Assembly: GCA_964624765.1 (NCBI GenBank)
Contig: CAZUZO010000079.1
Coordinates: 1 to 17,078 of the forward strand
Length of the DNA stretch: 17,078 nt
Origin: JAGTVB01 sp964624765
Lineage (GTDB): Bacteria > Pseudomonadota > Gammaproteobacteria > HK1
Direction: 5' to 3'
The stretch's first letter is position 1. Each line of letters starts with the position of its first letter. Shown here piece after piece: positions 7,490-14,666 of this stretch. Below the pieces are notes generated by a model. It searched no databases. It was not told where the DNA came from and saw nothing but the letters and a program-made list of their open reading frames with translations. The position numbers and the translations under genes are program-made.

Positions 7490-7804
7490 ATGGGAAAATC
7501 AACACAGCCTCCGGACGGATTGCCGCCGTCCTCAGAAGGTCAGAGCAATCACCCATCGATGCAGACGGGAATGTTCCTGATCAATACCCGTGAAGACCCG
7601 GCCGGACGAGTTATCGTCATCGGCAAAGCAAGCCGCCGACGGGCGACAACCTTTCTCAACATACCGATCTCGAAAGAGTTAAGGGACGCGCTGGACACCC
7701 AGATCGTCGGCTCTCTGGCCATGGGTGCCGGTGCTCTCCTGGAATGGGCACTGGTGGAACTCAAACGACAGCGGTTGTCGCTGGAGGCTCGACCACGCAC
7801 CTGA
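7490..7804 (+). CDS. Small protein, possible ribbon-helix-helix DNA-binding type (104 aa)
   Basis: A 104-residue protein with a good start: AGAGGA at 7477-7482 lies 7 bases before the ATG. The first 25 residues are polar and probably disordered. Residues 53-92 show a strand (TTFLNIPIS) followed by two predicted helices (SKELRDALDTQ and ALLEWALVELKRQ), a pattern compatible with a ribbon-helix-helix repressor. The basic KASRRR (46-51) could contact DNA. I do not recognise a specific family, and no toxin-like partner gene is next to it. The gene sits between MITE debris and the promoter region of the c-di-GMP gene. The palindrome at 7972-7990 would be a natural operator to test, which is inference. 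Confidence 0.55.
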   Translation: MGKSTQPPDGLPPSSEGQSNHPSMQTGMFLINTREDPAGRVIVIGKASRRRATTFLNIPISKELRDALDTQIVGSLAMGAGALLEWALVELKRQRLSLEARPRT

Positions 7805-7955
7805 CGGTCACAGCGGTTGACCGCTTCAACCGCCAGCGTCTTGGCTGCGTGAGAGCCCATCGGCCGGGCTTTAAAGATCTGAGAGACTCGGGGGCCTGCT
7901 GGCAACACCAGCGTTGTCACCCGCCACATGGAGTCGAAGCAACGTGCAATAAGTG

Positions 7956-7983
7956 TTGCACAGTCTTCCAGTGATGTTATAGT
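7956..7983 (+). promoter_or_regulatory. Sigma-70-like promoter for the GGDEF/EAL gene
   Basis: TTGCAC (7956-7961) and TATAGT (7978-7983) are separated by 16 bases, close to the consensus -35 and -10 boxes. Transcription would start near 7990 and run into the gene at 8238 with a leader of about 240 bases. The -10 box lies inside a palindrome (7972-7990). Confidence 0.5.
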
Positions 7984-7990
7984 AATATCA
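7972..7990. promoter_or_regulatory. Palindrome overlapping the -10 box, candidate operator
   Basis: TGATGTTA (7972-7979) and TAATATCA (7983-7990) are inverted half-sites separated by TAG, pairing at 7 of 8 positions. The location over the -10 box would suit a repressor. The binding protein is unknown; the small protein encoded just upstream at 7490 is one candidate. Confidence 0.4.
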
Positions 7991-8039
7991 TGGGAGAGCA
8001 AAGTGCAGGATGCGGCCAATGGACAAGGAGGGCGCAAGG

Positions 8040-8066
8040 ATGCAAAGTGGAGTGTGGGTCGACTGA
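8040..8066 (+). other. Mini-frame with strong ribosome binding site in the leader
   Basis: An AAGGAGG site at 8025-8031 with 8-base spacing precedes ATG 8040, which opens the frame MQSGVWVD followed by TGA. The site is stronger than that of the main gene at 8238, which only has a weak CAGGCGG. It could be a translated leader peptide or chance. Nothing in the peptide (no codon runs) points to attenuation. Confidence 0.25.
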
Positions 8067-8237
8067 AGTCACGCCGGTCGCTGCACTCCATCTCATGCTC
8101 ACCGCAGGTTGCGGGCGTCTACTCTCCCATAACGAGCCGAGCCCTGAGGTTTTTCGGTCCCGCCGACGATGAAATCGGCACGTTCCCTGCATTCAACTCC
8201 ACCACTGTCGGAGAAGAGAGTTCAGGCGGCCTAGACA

Positions 8238-10541
8238 ATGACTGACGCGGTTGGCGCACGTATTCTCGTGGTCGATGACCGCCCCACCAACCGGGCGGTG
8301 CTGAAAGCCGTGTTACGCCCCCCGTTGTACCACGTTTCAGAAGCGTCCGGTGGCCGGCAAGCCCTAGAGCTGGTTGCCAATAACGTATTCGACCTCATCA
8401 TCTTGGATCTGTTGATGCCCGACCTGAATGGGCTTGAGGTGCTCAGGGCCGTCCGCAAAGACCACTCGGCCTCCTCACTGCCGATCATTATGGTGACCGT
8501 GAAGGACGAAGGCAGCGGCGTCGTGGAAGCTCTTGAAAGCGGCGCCAACGATTACATCTCTAGGCCCATCGATTTTCCAGTGCTGTTCGCACGCATCCAG
8601 GCCCAACTATCACGCAAACGCATGGAAGACGCTCTACGGGACGCCCATGAAGACCTTGAACGGCGGATCGAGGCCCGCACCGCCGAGCTGGTCCATATCA
8701 ACCAAACCCTGAAAGCAGAAATCAACGAGCGCAAACGCGCAGAGGACGCCTTGCGTGCCAGCGAGGAACGCTTTAGGGACTTCGCCGAAACGGGTGCGGA
8801 CTGGTTTTGGGAGATGGGTTCCGACCTGCGCTTTACCTATCTCGCCGGGCGTTACTTTGAGACCCTGGGGCTCGAAGTCAGCGAGGTGCTCGGGCGCACC
8901 CGGGCCGAGGTGCATGCGGGTTGGATCGCTGATACCGAAGCCTGGGAGGACCACTGTCGCAACCTCCAAGCAAGGTGCGCCTTCAGCGACTTGGAGTTCA
9001 CGTGGGTGAGACCCGACGGTAAAGAAAAAGTGCTCCGTATCAGCGGCAAACCGGTGTTTCACCCAGATGGCACCTTTCTCGGTTATCGAGGGGCAGACCG
9101 CGACATCACCGAAACCCACCGCCTCGCTCAGCAGATGGCCTATCAGGCCACCCATGACGCGCTGACCGGCTTAGAAAACCGCCGAGAGTTTGAGCGACAG
9201 CTAGAGCAAAGCCTAGCGAGCGCACGGGGCGAGCACACTCGGCACGCCATCTGCTATCTCGACCTTGACCAGTTCAAGCTCATCAATGACAGCGCAGGCC
9301 ATGTGGTGGGCGATCAATTGCTGCGCCAGGTGGCAGGTTTGCTGCTCGGTAAGCTGCGGGCTTGCGATACGCTGGCGCGACTGGGTGGCGATGAATTCAG
9401 TTTGCTCATCAAGAATTGCCCCTTAGAGAAAGCCCTCGAGATCGCTGAAGACTTGCTCAGAGCCATCGGAGATTTCCGTTTCTCCTGGGAAGGACGTAAT
9501 TTTGAGATCGGTGCCAGCATCGGGCTCGTGCCGATCACGGCCGATGCCGAAAGTACCGCCAAACTCCTGAGTCAGGCAGACGTGGCCTGCTATACGGCTA
9601 AGGAGCTGGGGCGCAATCGAGTTTACGTCTACGAAACCCACGACAGCCATTCCGGAAGATTGCACACGCAGATTCTTCGGGCGGCTGAACTCACCGATGC
9701 CCTCGAGAAAAACCGCTTTCGGCTTTATGGCCAAGCCATTGTTGGGTTAATGCCGGGGCCCGACCGTCCCATGCACATCGAGCTGCTTCTGAGGATGCTC
9801 GATTTTGAAGATCAACTTCTGTTGGCCGAAGAGTTTATTCCCGCAGCAGAGCGTTATGGGTTGATGCGTGCCATCGATCGCTGGGTGATCCGGACCGTGT
9901 TACAAGACTACGGCGAGTGCTTCGCCCGCCTTCCCACGGCTAAGATCGCCATTAACCTCTCCGGCAACTCGCTCAACGACGACTCGTTGCTGGCCTTTAC
10001 ACGGCAGGCTTTTACCAACTCGGTGCTACCACCCCAACGGGTGTGCTTCGAGATAACGGAAACAGCCGCCATCGACAATCTCAAGCAGACCAGGCATTTC
10101 ATTCTCGAAATGAAAAGGATCGGCTGCTACTTTGCGCTGGATGACTTTGGCAGCGGGCTATCTTCTTTTGCTTACCTCAAAAATCTTCCCGTGGACTACC
10201 TGAAAATAGATGGCAATTTCGTCCGCGACATGGTGGACGATACCATAGACCAAGCAATGGTGGCCGCTATCAATCAGGTCGGCCACACCATGGGGATCCA
10301 AACGGTGGCCGAATACGCCGAGAGTGAGGCTGTTATCGAACAGCTTCGCCGCCTGGGTGTCGACTACGCCCAGGGCTATGGCATAGGTCGACCTCAACCC
10401 ATTGAGGCCTTCTGGGATGGGTGCCCAGAAACGGACTTCAGCCGTTACCCGGCCGCCTTGTCAAACGGCGTAGCGGGGAAGCCAATCGGCGCGCAGGCGG
10501 TCGAGTCCGCTGCGGTGAGCCGATGTCATAGAGGCTCATAG
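8238..10541 (+). CDS. Response regulator with PAS, GGDEF and EAL domains (cyclic-di-GMP turnover)
   Basis: A 767-residue cytoplasmic protein. The receiver domain (about 6-125) has the acidic pair D13-D14 and phospho-acceptor D57 (LIILD). A coiled-coil linker (about 126-175) leads to a PAS domain (about 176-295) ending YRGADRDIT. The GGDEF domain (about 300-465) has an intact GGDEF (383-387), preceded by a perfect inhibitory-site pattern RxxD (R374-D377) five residues upstream, so diguanylate cyclase activity with product inhibition is expected. The EAL domain (about 480-725) has ELL (515-517) at the signature, keeping the catalytic Glu. Other conserved residues are N573, E605, D635-D636 (DDFGSG), K656, E692/E695 and Q712 (QGYGIG), so phosphodiesterase activity is also possible. 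No histidine kinase gene is adjacent. Start ATG 8238 precedes the receiver domain directly; the ribosome binding site is weak. Confidence 0.93.
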   Translation: MTDAVGARILVVDDRPTNRAVLKAVLRPPLYHVSEASGGRQALELVANNVFDLIILDLLMPDLNGLEVLRAVRKDHSASSLPIIMVTVKDEGSGVVEALESGANDYISRPIDFPVLFARIQAQLSRKRMEDALRDAHEDLERRIEARTAELVHINQTLKAEINERKRAEDALRASEERFRDFAETGADWFWEMGSDLRFTYLAGRYFETLGLEVSEVLGRTRAEVHAGWIADTEAWEDHCRNLQARCAFSDLEFTWVRPDGKEKVLRISGKPVFHPDGTFLGYRGADRDITETHRLAQQMAYQATHDALTGLENRREFERQLEQSLASARGEHTRHAICYLDLDQFKLINDSAGHVVGDQLLRQVAGLLLGKLRACDTLARLGGDEFSLLIKNCPLEKALEIAEDLLRAIGDFRFSWEGRNFEIGASIGLVPITADAESTAKLLSQADVACYTAKELGRNRVYVYETHDSHSGRLHTQILRAAELTDALEKNRFRLYGQAIVGLMPGPDRPMHIELLLRMLDFEDQLLLAEEFIPAAERYGLMRAIDRWVIRTVLQDYGECFARLPTAKIAINLSGNSLNDDSLLAFTRQAFTNSVLPPQRVCFEITETAAIDNLKQTRHFILEMKRIGCYFALDDFGSGLSSFAYLKNLPVDYLKIDGNFVRDMVDDTIDQAMVAAINQVGHTMGIQTVAEYAESEAVIEQLRRLGVDYAQGYGIGRPQPIEAFWDGCPETDFSRYPAALSNGVAGKPIGAQAVESAAVSRCHRGS

Positions 10542-10611
10542 GATCCGCCTTCTGCCTTCAGGGCACGTCTCTCACCACCTATCGGTTTGAGCCGAGAATC
10601 CCCAGGGGCCA

Positions 10612-10628
10612 CCGGCACGGATTGCCGG
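10612..10628. terminator. Hairpin between convergent genes, weak terminator candidate
   Basis: CCGGCA (10612-10617) and TGCCGG (10623-10628) form a perfect 6-bp stem with a 5-base loop, in the 144-base gap between the convergent c-di-GMP and NmrA-like genes. There is no T-run on either side, so it is at best a weak or Rho-assisted stop. Confidence 0.25.
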
Positions 10629-10685
10629 AACGACGGGTTTGAAGGAACGGATAGGTGGCAAGTTGCACGTCTTGCCAGCAACCCT

Positions 10686-11546
10686 TCAGCGAAACTGCTC
10701 GGCGTAGTCGGCCGCAAACTGGCGAAAATGGATCGGCGGTCTGCCCAGGAGCTCTTGTACGGCGGATGATATCGATGCCGCCATGCCTGCACGACTGATG
10801 GCGTAGAGCTCCAGCAGCACCTCCACTAGCCATACCGGCATGCCTTGCCCAAGCAGGGCGTCGCGCGCCTGCCGCTCCGAGATATCAACATAGCGAATGG
10901 GCCGATGCGTCACCTCCGAGAGGATTTCCGCAACGTCGTCGTTGGAGAGAGGCTCCGGCCCCGTCAACTCATAGGACCGCCCCCGGTGGCACAGATCCAT
11001 GAGCGCCACCACCGCCACTGCGGCGATATCGCGCACATCGACGAGGCTCACCGCTCCTCGGCCTTGGGGCATCTCAAACAGCCCTTTCGAGCGAATACTT
11101 CCCCCGAAAGCGTTGACATAGTTCTGCATGAAGGCATTCGGGCGCAGAAATGTGTAGTGCAGTCCAGAGGTCTCTATGGCCTCCTCCACGGCGCGATGGA
11201 CGAGCGCGAGTTGAGTCGCTGGACAACTGCCGGCACCCAAGGCCGACAAGCGAACGATGTGTTCAACACCCGCTGCTGTCGCCTGTTCGACGAACTGACA
11301 CCCCACATCGACCATTTGCTCGTTCAGCGGCGAGAGGAAAAACACCCGTTGGACACCCTCGAGGGCCCGCGCTGCCGTCTGTGGCCGATCGAGATCGAGA
11401 ACGCAGCAATCAATAGGGCCGAGATGGACGAGCTGACGCCCTGTCCGAGCGCCTGCCCTGACCGATACGCCCTGGGCGAGAAGCCCTCGAACCACCTCGC
11501 GCCCTACCGTACCGGTCGCACCGGTTACCAAAGTGATTGCCGGCAC
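10686..11546 (-). CDS. NmrA-like NAD(P)-binding protein (atypical short-chain dehydrogenase family)
   Basis: A 286-residue Rossmann-fold protein. The N-terminal VTGATGTVGREVVRGL (7-22) is the dinucleotide-binding motif. Further family marks are VFFLSPL, VEHIVRLSALGAG, HRAVEEAIETSGLHYTFLRPNAFMQN (given by its start, HRAVEEAIE, and end, LRPNAFMQN) and YELTGPEPLSNDDVAEILS near the C-terminal part. This pattern matches NmrA-like sensors and NAD(P)H-dependent quinone or azo reductase relatives. The exact role is unknown. The start is GTG (complement of 11544-11546) without a clear ribosome binding site. The gene is convergent with the c-di-GMP gene and lies downstream of the cytochrome genes on the same strand, 142 bases past the heptaheme gene's end, so it may be read through from them. 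Confidence 0.85.
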   Translation of the reverse strand: MPAITLVTGATGTVGREVVRGLLAQGVSVRAGARTGRQLVHLGPIDCCVLDLDRPQTAARALEGVQRVFFLSPLNEQMVDVGCQFVEQATAAGVEHIVRLSALGAGSCPATQLALVHRAVEEAIETSGLHYTFLRPNAFMQNYVNAFGGSIRSKGLFEMPQGRGAVSLVDVRDIAAVAVVALMDLCHRGRSYELTGPEPLSNDDVAEILSEVTHRPIRYVDISERQARDALLGQGMPVWLVEVLLELYAISRAGMAASISSAVQELLGRPPIHFRQFAADYAEQFR

Positions 11547-11688
11547 GGATTACAGCACCGCTAACAAAGCCGACGACTCGAGCCGAGGAGACCCCATGCT
11601 GCCTGTTACGCCACGATTCGATATGATAGCTTACGCCAGGGGAAGAATCTTTCGCCCCGTCGTCGATCCCGCGATGACTGAACTCCTC

Positions 11689-13209
11689 CTAGTAGCCGGA
11701 CTCATGGGTGTGGCAAACGATGCAGTCCATTTGCCGCCACGCCTGACCGATCTCGACGGGGTGCTTAAACGACAGCCCTTGAAGTTCCCGCTCCAGTTCG
11801 GCGAGGTCTGCCGATGGGCCTTGGGCCACGATGGTATGACAAGTGGTGCAGTCCTTGTCCAAGACGTCCCCAGCGCTACTTCGCATCCTATCGTTATGGC
11901 AACGAAAACAGCCGGAGTTCGTGAAATGGCTTAAGTTATTGGTACGAGTCCGGTAATCCGTCTTCATCTCCGGAAAGAAATTCTCCCGATACAGCTCGAC
12001 CAACGTCATCCCAGCCTGTTCGATCGCCTCGCCTTTATCACGGGCAACATCTGGGTAATCTTTCGCGTAGTAGTCTTTGAGCCACTGGGGAATACGGGTT
12101 ACGGCCTCATCGGTCGTGCTGTATTCCGCCATCAGAAGCTCTACACCTTTCTTTCGGACATAGGGCAGATCGGTCGCAATTCGGCCCTGAGACATGGCAA
12201 GGTTCACGCTATTGGCTGGGGGGTGGAAGATATGGCTCGGCCGATTATGGCAATCCATGCAGTCAAAACGCCGGACGGCCACTGTCGGATCATCGGGATC
12301 CGGGATATCCCCACCGGTACTCGGGCTTTGCGTGTAGGTCACCACTTCGCCGTCTCCTCGCGTCACGCGTGCCCAAGGGATATCCTGTAACTGTTCGTCG
12401 GCGGCAATGTATTCCACCACGTTGCCCTCCAACATGTGCCAGTGGATTCCCTCTAGCTTACCCGTGCGTGGATTTCCGCCGCCGATCTTCACCAACAGAT
12501 CGACGGTCCAGGGGGAGTTCTGTTCATCGCTCTTATAATAGGTGTGGGTAACGAACTTCTCCCCGTAGAACTGGCGCGGCCAATGGCAATTCTCGCAGGT
12601 TTCTTGGGCCGGGCGCAGCGCGTGCACCGGCGTCGGGATAGGCCGCTGGAAGGTATTGAAAGCCACCGCATAGAGTTGGCGAATGCCCGCCATCTTGGCC
12701 TTCACAAAGTGCTCAAAGCCCGGACCGACATGGCAATCCACGCAGCGAACCCGTGCATGGGCGGAATTATGATAGGCAGCGTATTGGGGCCCCATCACCG
12801 CATGACACGTTTCCCCGCAGAATTCCACCGAGTCGATGGCATCGTGGGCCTTTACGCCGGTATAGGCGATAACCACCAGGAGCACCACGGAAACACCGCC
12901 GAAGGTGGCGAGGTTGCGGCGGTACCGAGGACTCGACGTATCGATAGCGAGATGAAAGGTGAATTTCTCGCCGCGGCGGTGCGCCGCCCGTACCTGCAAC
13001 CACAGGGAGAGCAGGACGAGCACCACACCAAGGATGATGACCATTGGTGCGATGACGAAGGTCACCAGTGCGGTATAGGGGTTCTCCGTCGTCGTGGCCA
13101 GATCCAATAATAGGAGAAACCCAAAAAAGAGACCGCCATAGAAAACCAGCGCCGTACCAACCGCAGCCAGGGGGTGACTTAACAGGGAATCGTTCTTGGC
13201 TGTGTTCAT
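11689..13209 (-). CDS. Membrane-anchored heptaheme cytochrome c with NapC/NirT-like heme region
   Basis: A 506-residue protein with three predicted membrane helices (about 15-37, 46-72 and 103-119) and a large periplasmic part. Seven heme motifs are visible: an unusual CX3CH at 131-136 (CGETCH), then CVDCH (156-160), CENCH (205-209), CMDCH (317-321), CFRCH (434-438), CTTCH (454-458) and CIVCH (496-500). The stretch from the first heme through RPIPTPVHALRP (189-200) resembles NapC/NirT-type quinol-oxidising cytochromes. A link from the quinone pool to periplasmic acceptors is therefore plausible. No terminal reductase gene is adjacent. Upstream of the ATG lies GAGGTGG (- strand, 13211-13217), placed close to the start. 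A monoheme cytochrome gene lies upstream on the same strand, separated by 335 bases that contain a MITE copy. The physiological substrate is unknown. Confidence 0.88.
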   Translation of the reverse strand: MNTAKNDSLLSHPLAAVGTALVFYGGLFFGFLLLLDLATTTENPYTALVTFVIAPMVIILGVVLVLLSLWLQVRAAHRRGEKFTFHLAIDTSSPRYRRNLATFGGVSVVLLVVIAYTGVKAHDAIDSVEFCGETCHAVMGPQYAAYHNSAHARVRCVDCHVGPGFEHFVKAKMAGIRQLYAVAFNTFQRPIPTPVHALRPAQETCENCHWPRQFYGEKFVTHTYYKSDEQNSPWTVDLLVKIGGGNPRTGKLEGIHWHMLEGNVVEYIAADEQLQDIPWARVTRGDGEVVTYTQSPSTGGDIPDPDDPTVAVRRFDCMDCHNRPSHIFHPPANSVNLAMSQGRIATDLPYVRKKGVELLMAEYSTTDEAVTRIPQWLKDYYAKDYPDVARDKGEAIEQAGMTLVELYRENFFPEMKTDYRTRTNNLSHFTNSGCFRCHNDRMRSSAGDVLDKDCTTCHTIVAQGPSADLAELERELQGLSFKHPVEIGQAWRQMDCIVCHTHESGY

Positions 13210-13375
13210 GCCACCTCATCTCCCGAATCGGGATCGTCAAACGAGAGGGTCTTCTCGCCTATAACGAATATTATGTCGCGAACGAAGGTAAAAGCCTTAG
13301 ATATATCGCGTCAGCCGCGCACGATCCATCCGCCGCCTAGCGTGTCGCTCCGACGCGGCGGCGGATCGGCCTTAT

Positions 13376-13515
13376 AATCTGTTTAAAAACTGCTGCGCTT
13401 GCCATAGCTGCGTTGCGCGGCGGCTCAGAATCCTCATGTACTCCCTTGTACACTGCGGTTCTTCGCCGCCGCGCGCCTTGTTCTGCCGGCGCTCGCGACA
13501 TTCTTAAAACAGCTT
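13376..13515 (+). mobile_element. MITE-like element, family 1 (copy B), internally deleted, 140 bp
   Basis: It shares the outer parts of copy A, including the segment CTCAGAATCCTCATGTACT and the right end CAGCTT followed by CTTAG (13516-13520). About 74 central bases, which in copy A hold the two GC-rich hairpins, are absent. The left end is decayed (AATCTGTTTAAAAAC) and preceded by CTTAT (13371-13375), one base off from the CTTAG on the right. It lies between the two cytochrome genes on the - strand and may separate what was one operon. Confidence 0.82.
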
Positions 13516-13544
13516 CTTAGTCCGTTAAGAGAAGGCGGCAGGAC

Positions 13545-13859
13545 TCATGGACTCGGTTGGCTAGCGTAGAAGGCAGCCAGATCCGCCATCTCCTGCTCGC
13601 TGAGCCCGCTCATGAGACCCTTTTTCAGAGGATGATCACCTTCCGTGTAAGCGATCATGGCGTCGACCAGGGCTTGTGCATCTTGACCCGCAAGATTGGG
13701 AGCATCCGGGCTCACGCTGACGCCTGTTTCACCATGACAGCCAACGCACCCCTTTTCTTGATTCAGTTGTTCGCCGGTAGCGGCATCGCCGGCAGCGACA
13801 GCCGTGCCCGCAAAGCCCACCAGTAAACCCATCGCAGCAAGGCGCAGTGTTGTTCTCAT
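13545..13859 (-). CDS. Periplasmic monoheme cytochrome c (class I type)
   Basis: A 104-residue precursor. Residues 1-22 form a signal peptide ending AVA. The heme motif is CVGCH (38-42), followed by the typical NLAGQDAQALVDAMIAY region. M83 (KKGLMSGLS) is the likely sixth iron ligand, and the C-terminal helix is SEQEMADLAAFYASQ. The product would be a soluble electron carrier of about 8 kDa. The start is strong: GGAGGAG on the - strand (13864-13870) lies 4 bases before the ATG. The heptaheme gene follows downstream on the same strand after MITE copy B, so this protein is a reasonable electron partner for it; that link is inference from position. Confidence 0.9.
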   Translation of the reverse strand: MRTTLRLAAMGLLVGFAGTAVAAGDAATGEQLNQEKGCVGCHGETGVSVSPDAPNLAGQDAQALVDAMIAYTEGDHPLKKGLMSGLSEQEMADLAAFYASQPSP

Positions 13860-14081
13860 TATTCTCCTCCAATTGTTACACGCTCGTTACTTTTGCTTGC
13901 CAAACCTACACGATGCCAACGACCAACGCAACTGTTTTGCCGCCGCTCTTTTCGCGCCTGAAGATGGCGTGCGAACTGACCGCGCCCAGGCAATAATGGC
14001 CTTCACACTCGAGGTTTCCTTGCCGATTCACACCAGACATCGCAGAACCGGCGTTGGTCATCCTTTCGGCAATTTGATGAC

Positions 14082-14260
14082 CTTTGCCCTGGGGGCAGCC
14101 GACCCGGAGCCGCAAGGGACGCCGTGAAGACGTCCCTGTCGGCTTGGGTCCGGCCGCCTCAGTGCACACGCTTGCCGCAAGGGCTTCGGCTGCCGAAGGC
14201 TTCGGGACCGACGGTATGCTCCAGGGCAACTCTGACGAAACGATGACCATAGCCGCAGAA
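14082..14260 (+). repeat. Dispersed structured repeat R1, copy b (about 178 bp)
   Basis: The + strand copy matching 4824-5001 in inverted orientation. The core 14111-14151 is 40 of 41 identical. The stem AGGGACG (14115-14121) and CGTCCCT (14131-14137) is fully conserved. A second region, GCTTCGGCTGCCGAAGGCTTCG, begins near 14185 and can also fold on itself. The right part, ACGAAACGATGACCAT (14235-14250), is identical to 648-663 before the eIF2B-like gene. Repeat boundaries are judged by eye. Confidence 0.8.
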
Positions 14261-14374
14261 CCTGACACGGTCGATTTGTTTTCACCGTCATGTCGGTCAC
14301 CATGTCTGCGGTAGAGATGAGTCGAGATCTGTCAACGTATTGATTGTTCGACCCGAGCCATCCTTGGCGACTGG

Positions 14375-14396
14375 ATTCCGGCTTCCTGGCCGGAAT
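14375..14396. repeat. Short palindromic (REP-like) sequence
   Basis: ATTCCGGC (14375-14382) and GCCGGAAT (14389-14396) are perfect inverted repeats with a 6-base loop. The context CTGGATTCC...GGAATGA is like short palindromic repeats that are common between genes of many proteobacteria. Only one copy is seen in this window. Confidence 0.5.
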
Positions 14397-14450
14397 GAGG
14401 GGCGCATTTATCTATACTCAACGGATGAATCAGCAGAACGTTACCCTGAG

Positions 14451-14666
14451 AAGCTGGTTTAAAAATCTCACGAGCGCTGGCAGAGCAAGGCTGCACGGTG
14501 GCGACAAAATCGTCGGGAACGATTTTGAACAGCTGGAAGCTGGCCCCGAAGGGGCGAGCCCCAAGGATGGGGCAAGTAACAACCGGAGTGTACAAGGGAG
14601 TACATGAGGATTGCGAGCCACCGTGCAACGCCGCTCAGGCAAGCGCAGTAATTTTTAAAACAGCTT
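14451..14666 (-). mobile_element. MITE-like element, family 1 (copy C), 216 bp
   Basis: The same interior as copy A but in opposite orientation. Ends are AAGCTGGTTTAAAAAT and TTTTTAAAACAGCTT. The flanks are CTGAG (14446-14450) and CCAAG (14667-14671); the left fits the CTNAG pattern, the right does not, so the copy is probably old or has lost its target duplication. The internal ACAAAATCGT...ACGATTTTG hairpin and the GCCCCGAAGGGGC hairpin are retained. Confidence 0.85.

Larger units (their letters stand above)
7805..8237. other. Gene-free stretch and leader of the c-di-GMP gene (433 bases)
   Basis: The left part, 7805-7950, shows nothing I can name. At 7956-7983 is a sigma-70-like promoter overlapped by a palindrome. 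The remaining roughly 240 bases would be a long 5' leader. Within it, AAGGAGG (8025-8031) stands 8 bases before an ATG at 8040 that opens only an 8-codon frame (MQSGVWVD, stop at 8064-8066), in the same frame as the downstream gene. Longer overlapping frames in this stretch lack a ribosome binding site and family resemblance. Confidence 0.5.

Noticed and set aside
7928..8245. Open frame of 105 codons upstream of and overlapping the c-di-GMP gene
   Set aside because: Its start lies upstream of the promoter at 7956-7983, there is no ribosome binding site, and the composition (Ser-rich, no fold) is not protein-like.
11533..11934. Open frame of 133 codons overlapping the 3' end of the heptaheme gene
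   Set aside because: Most of it is antisense to heme-binding coding sequence; no family resemblance.
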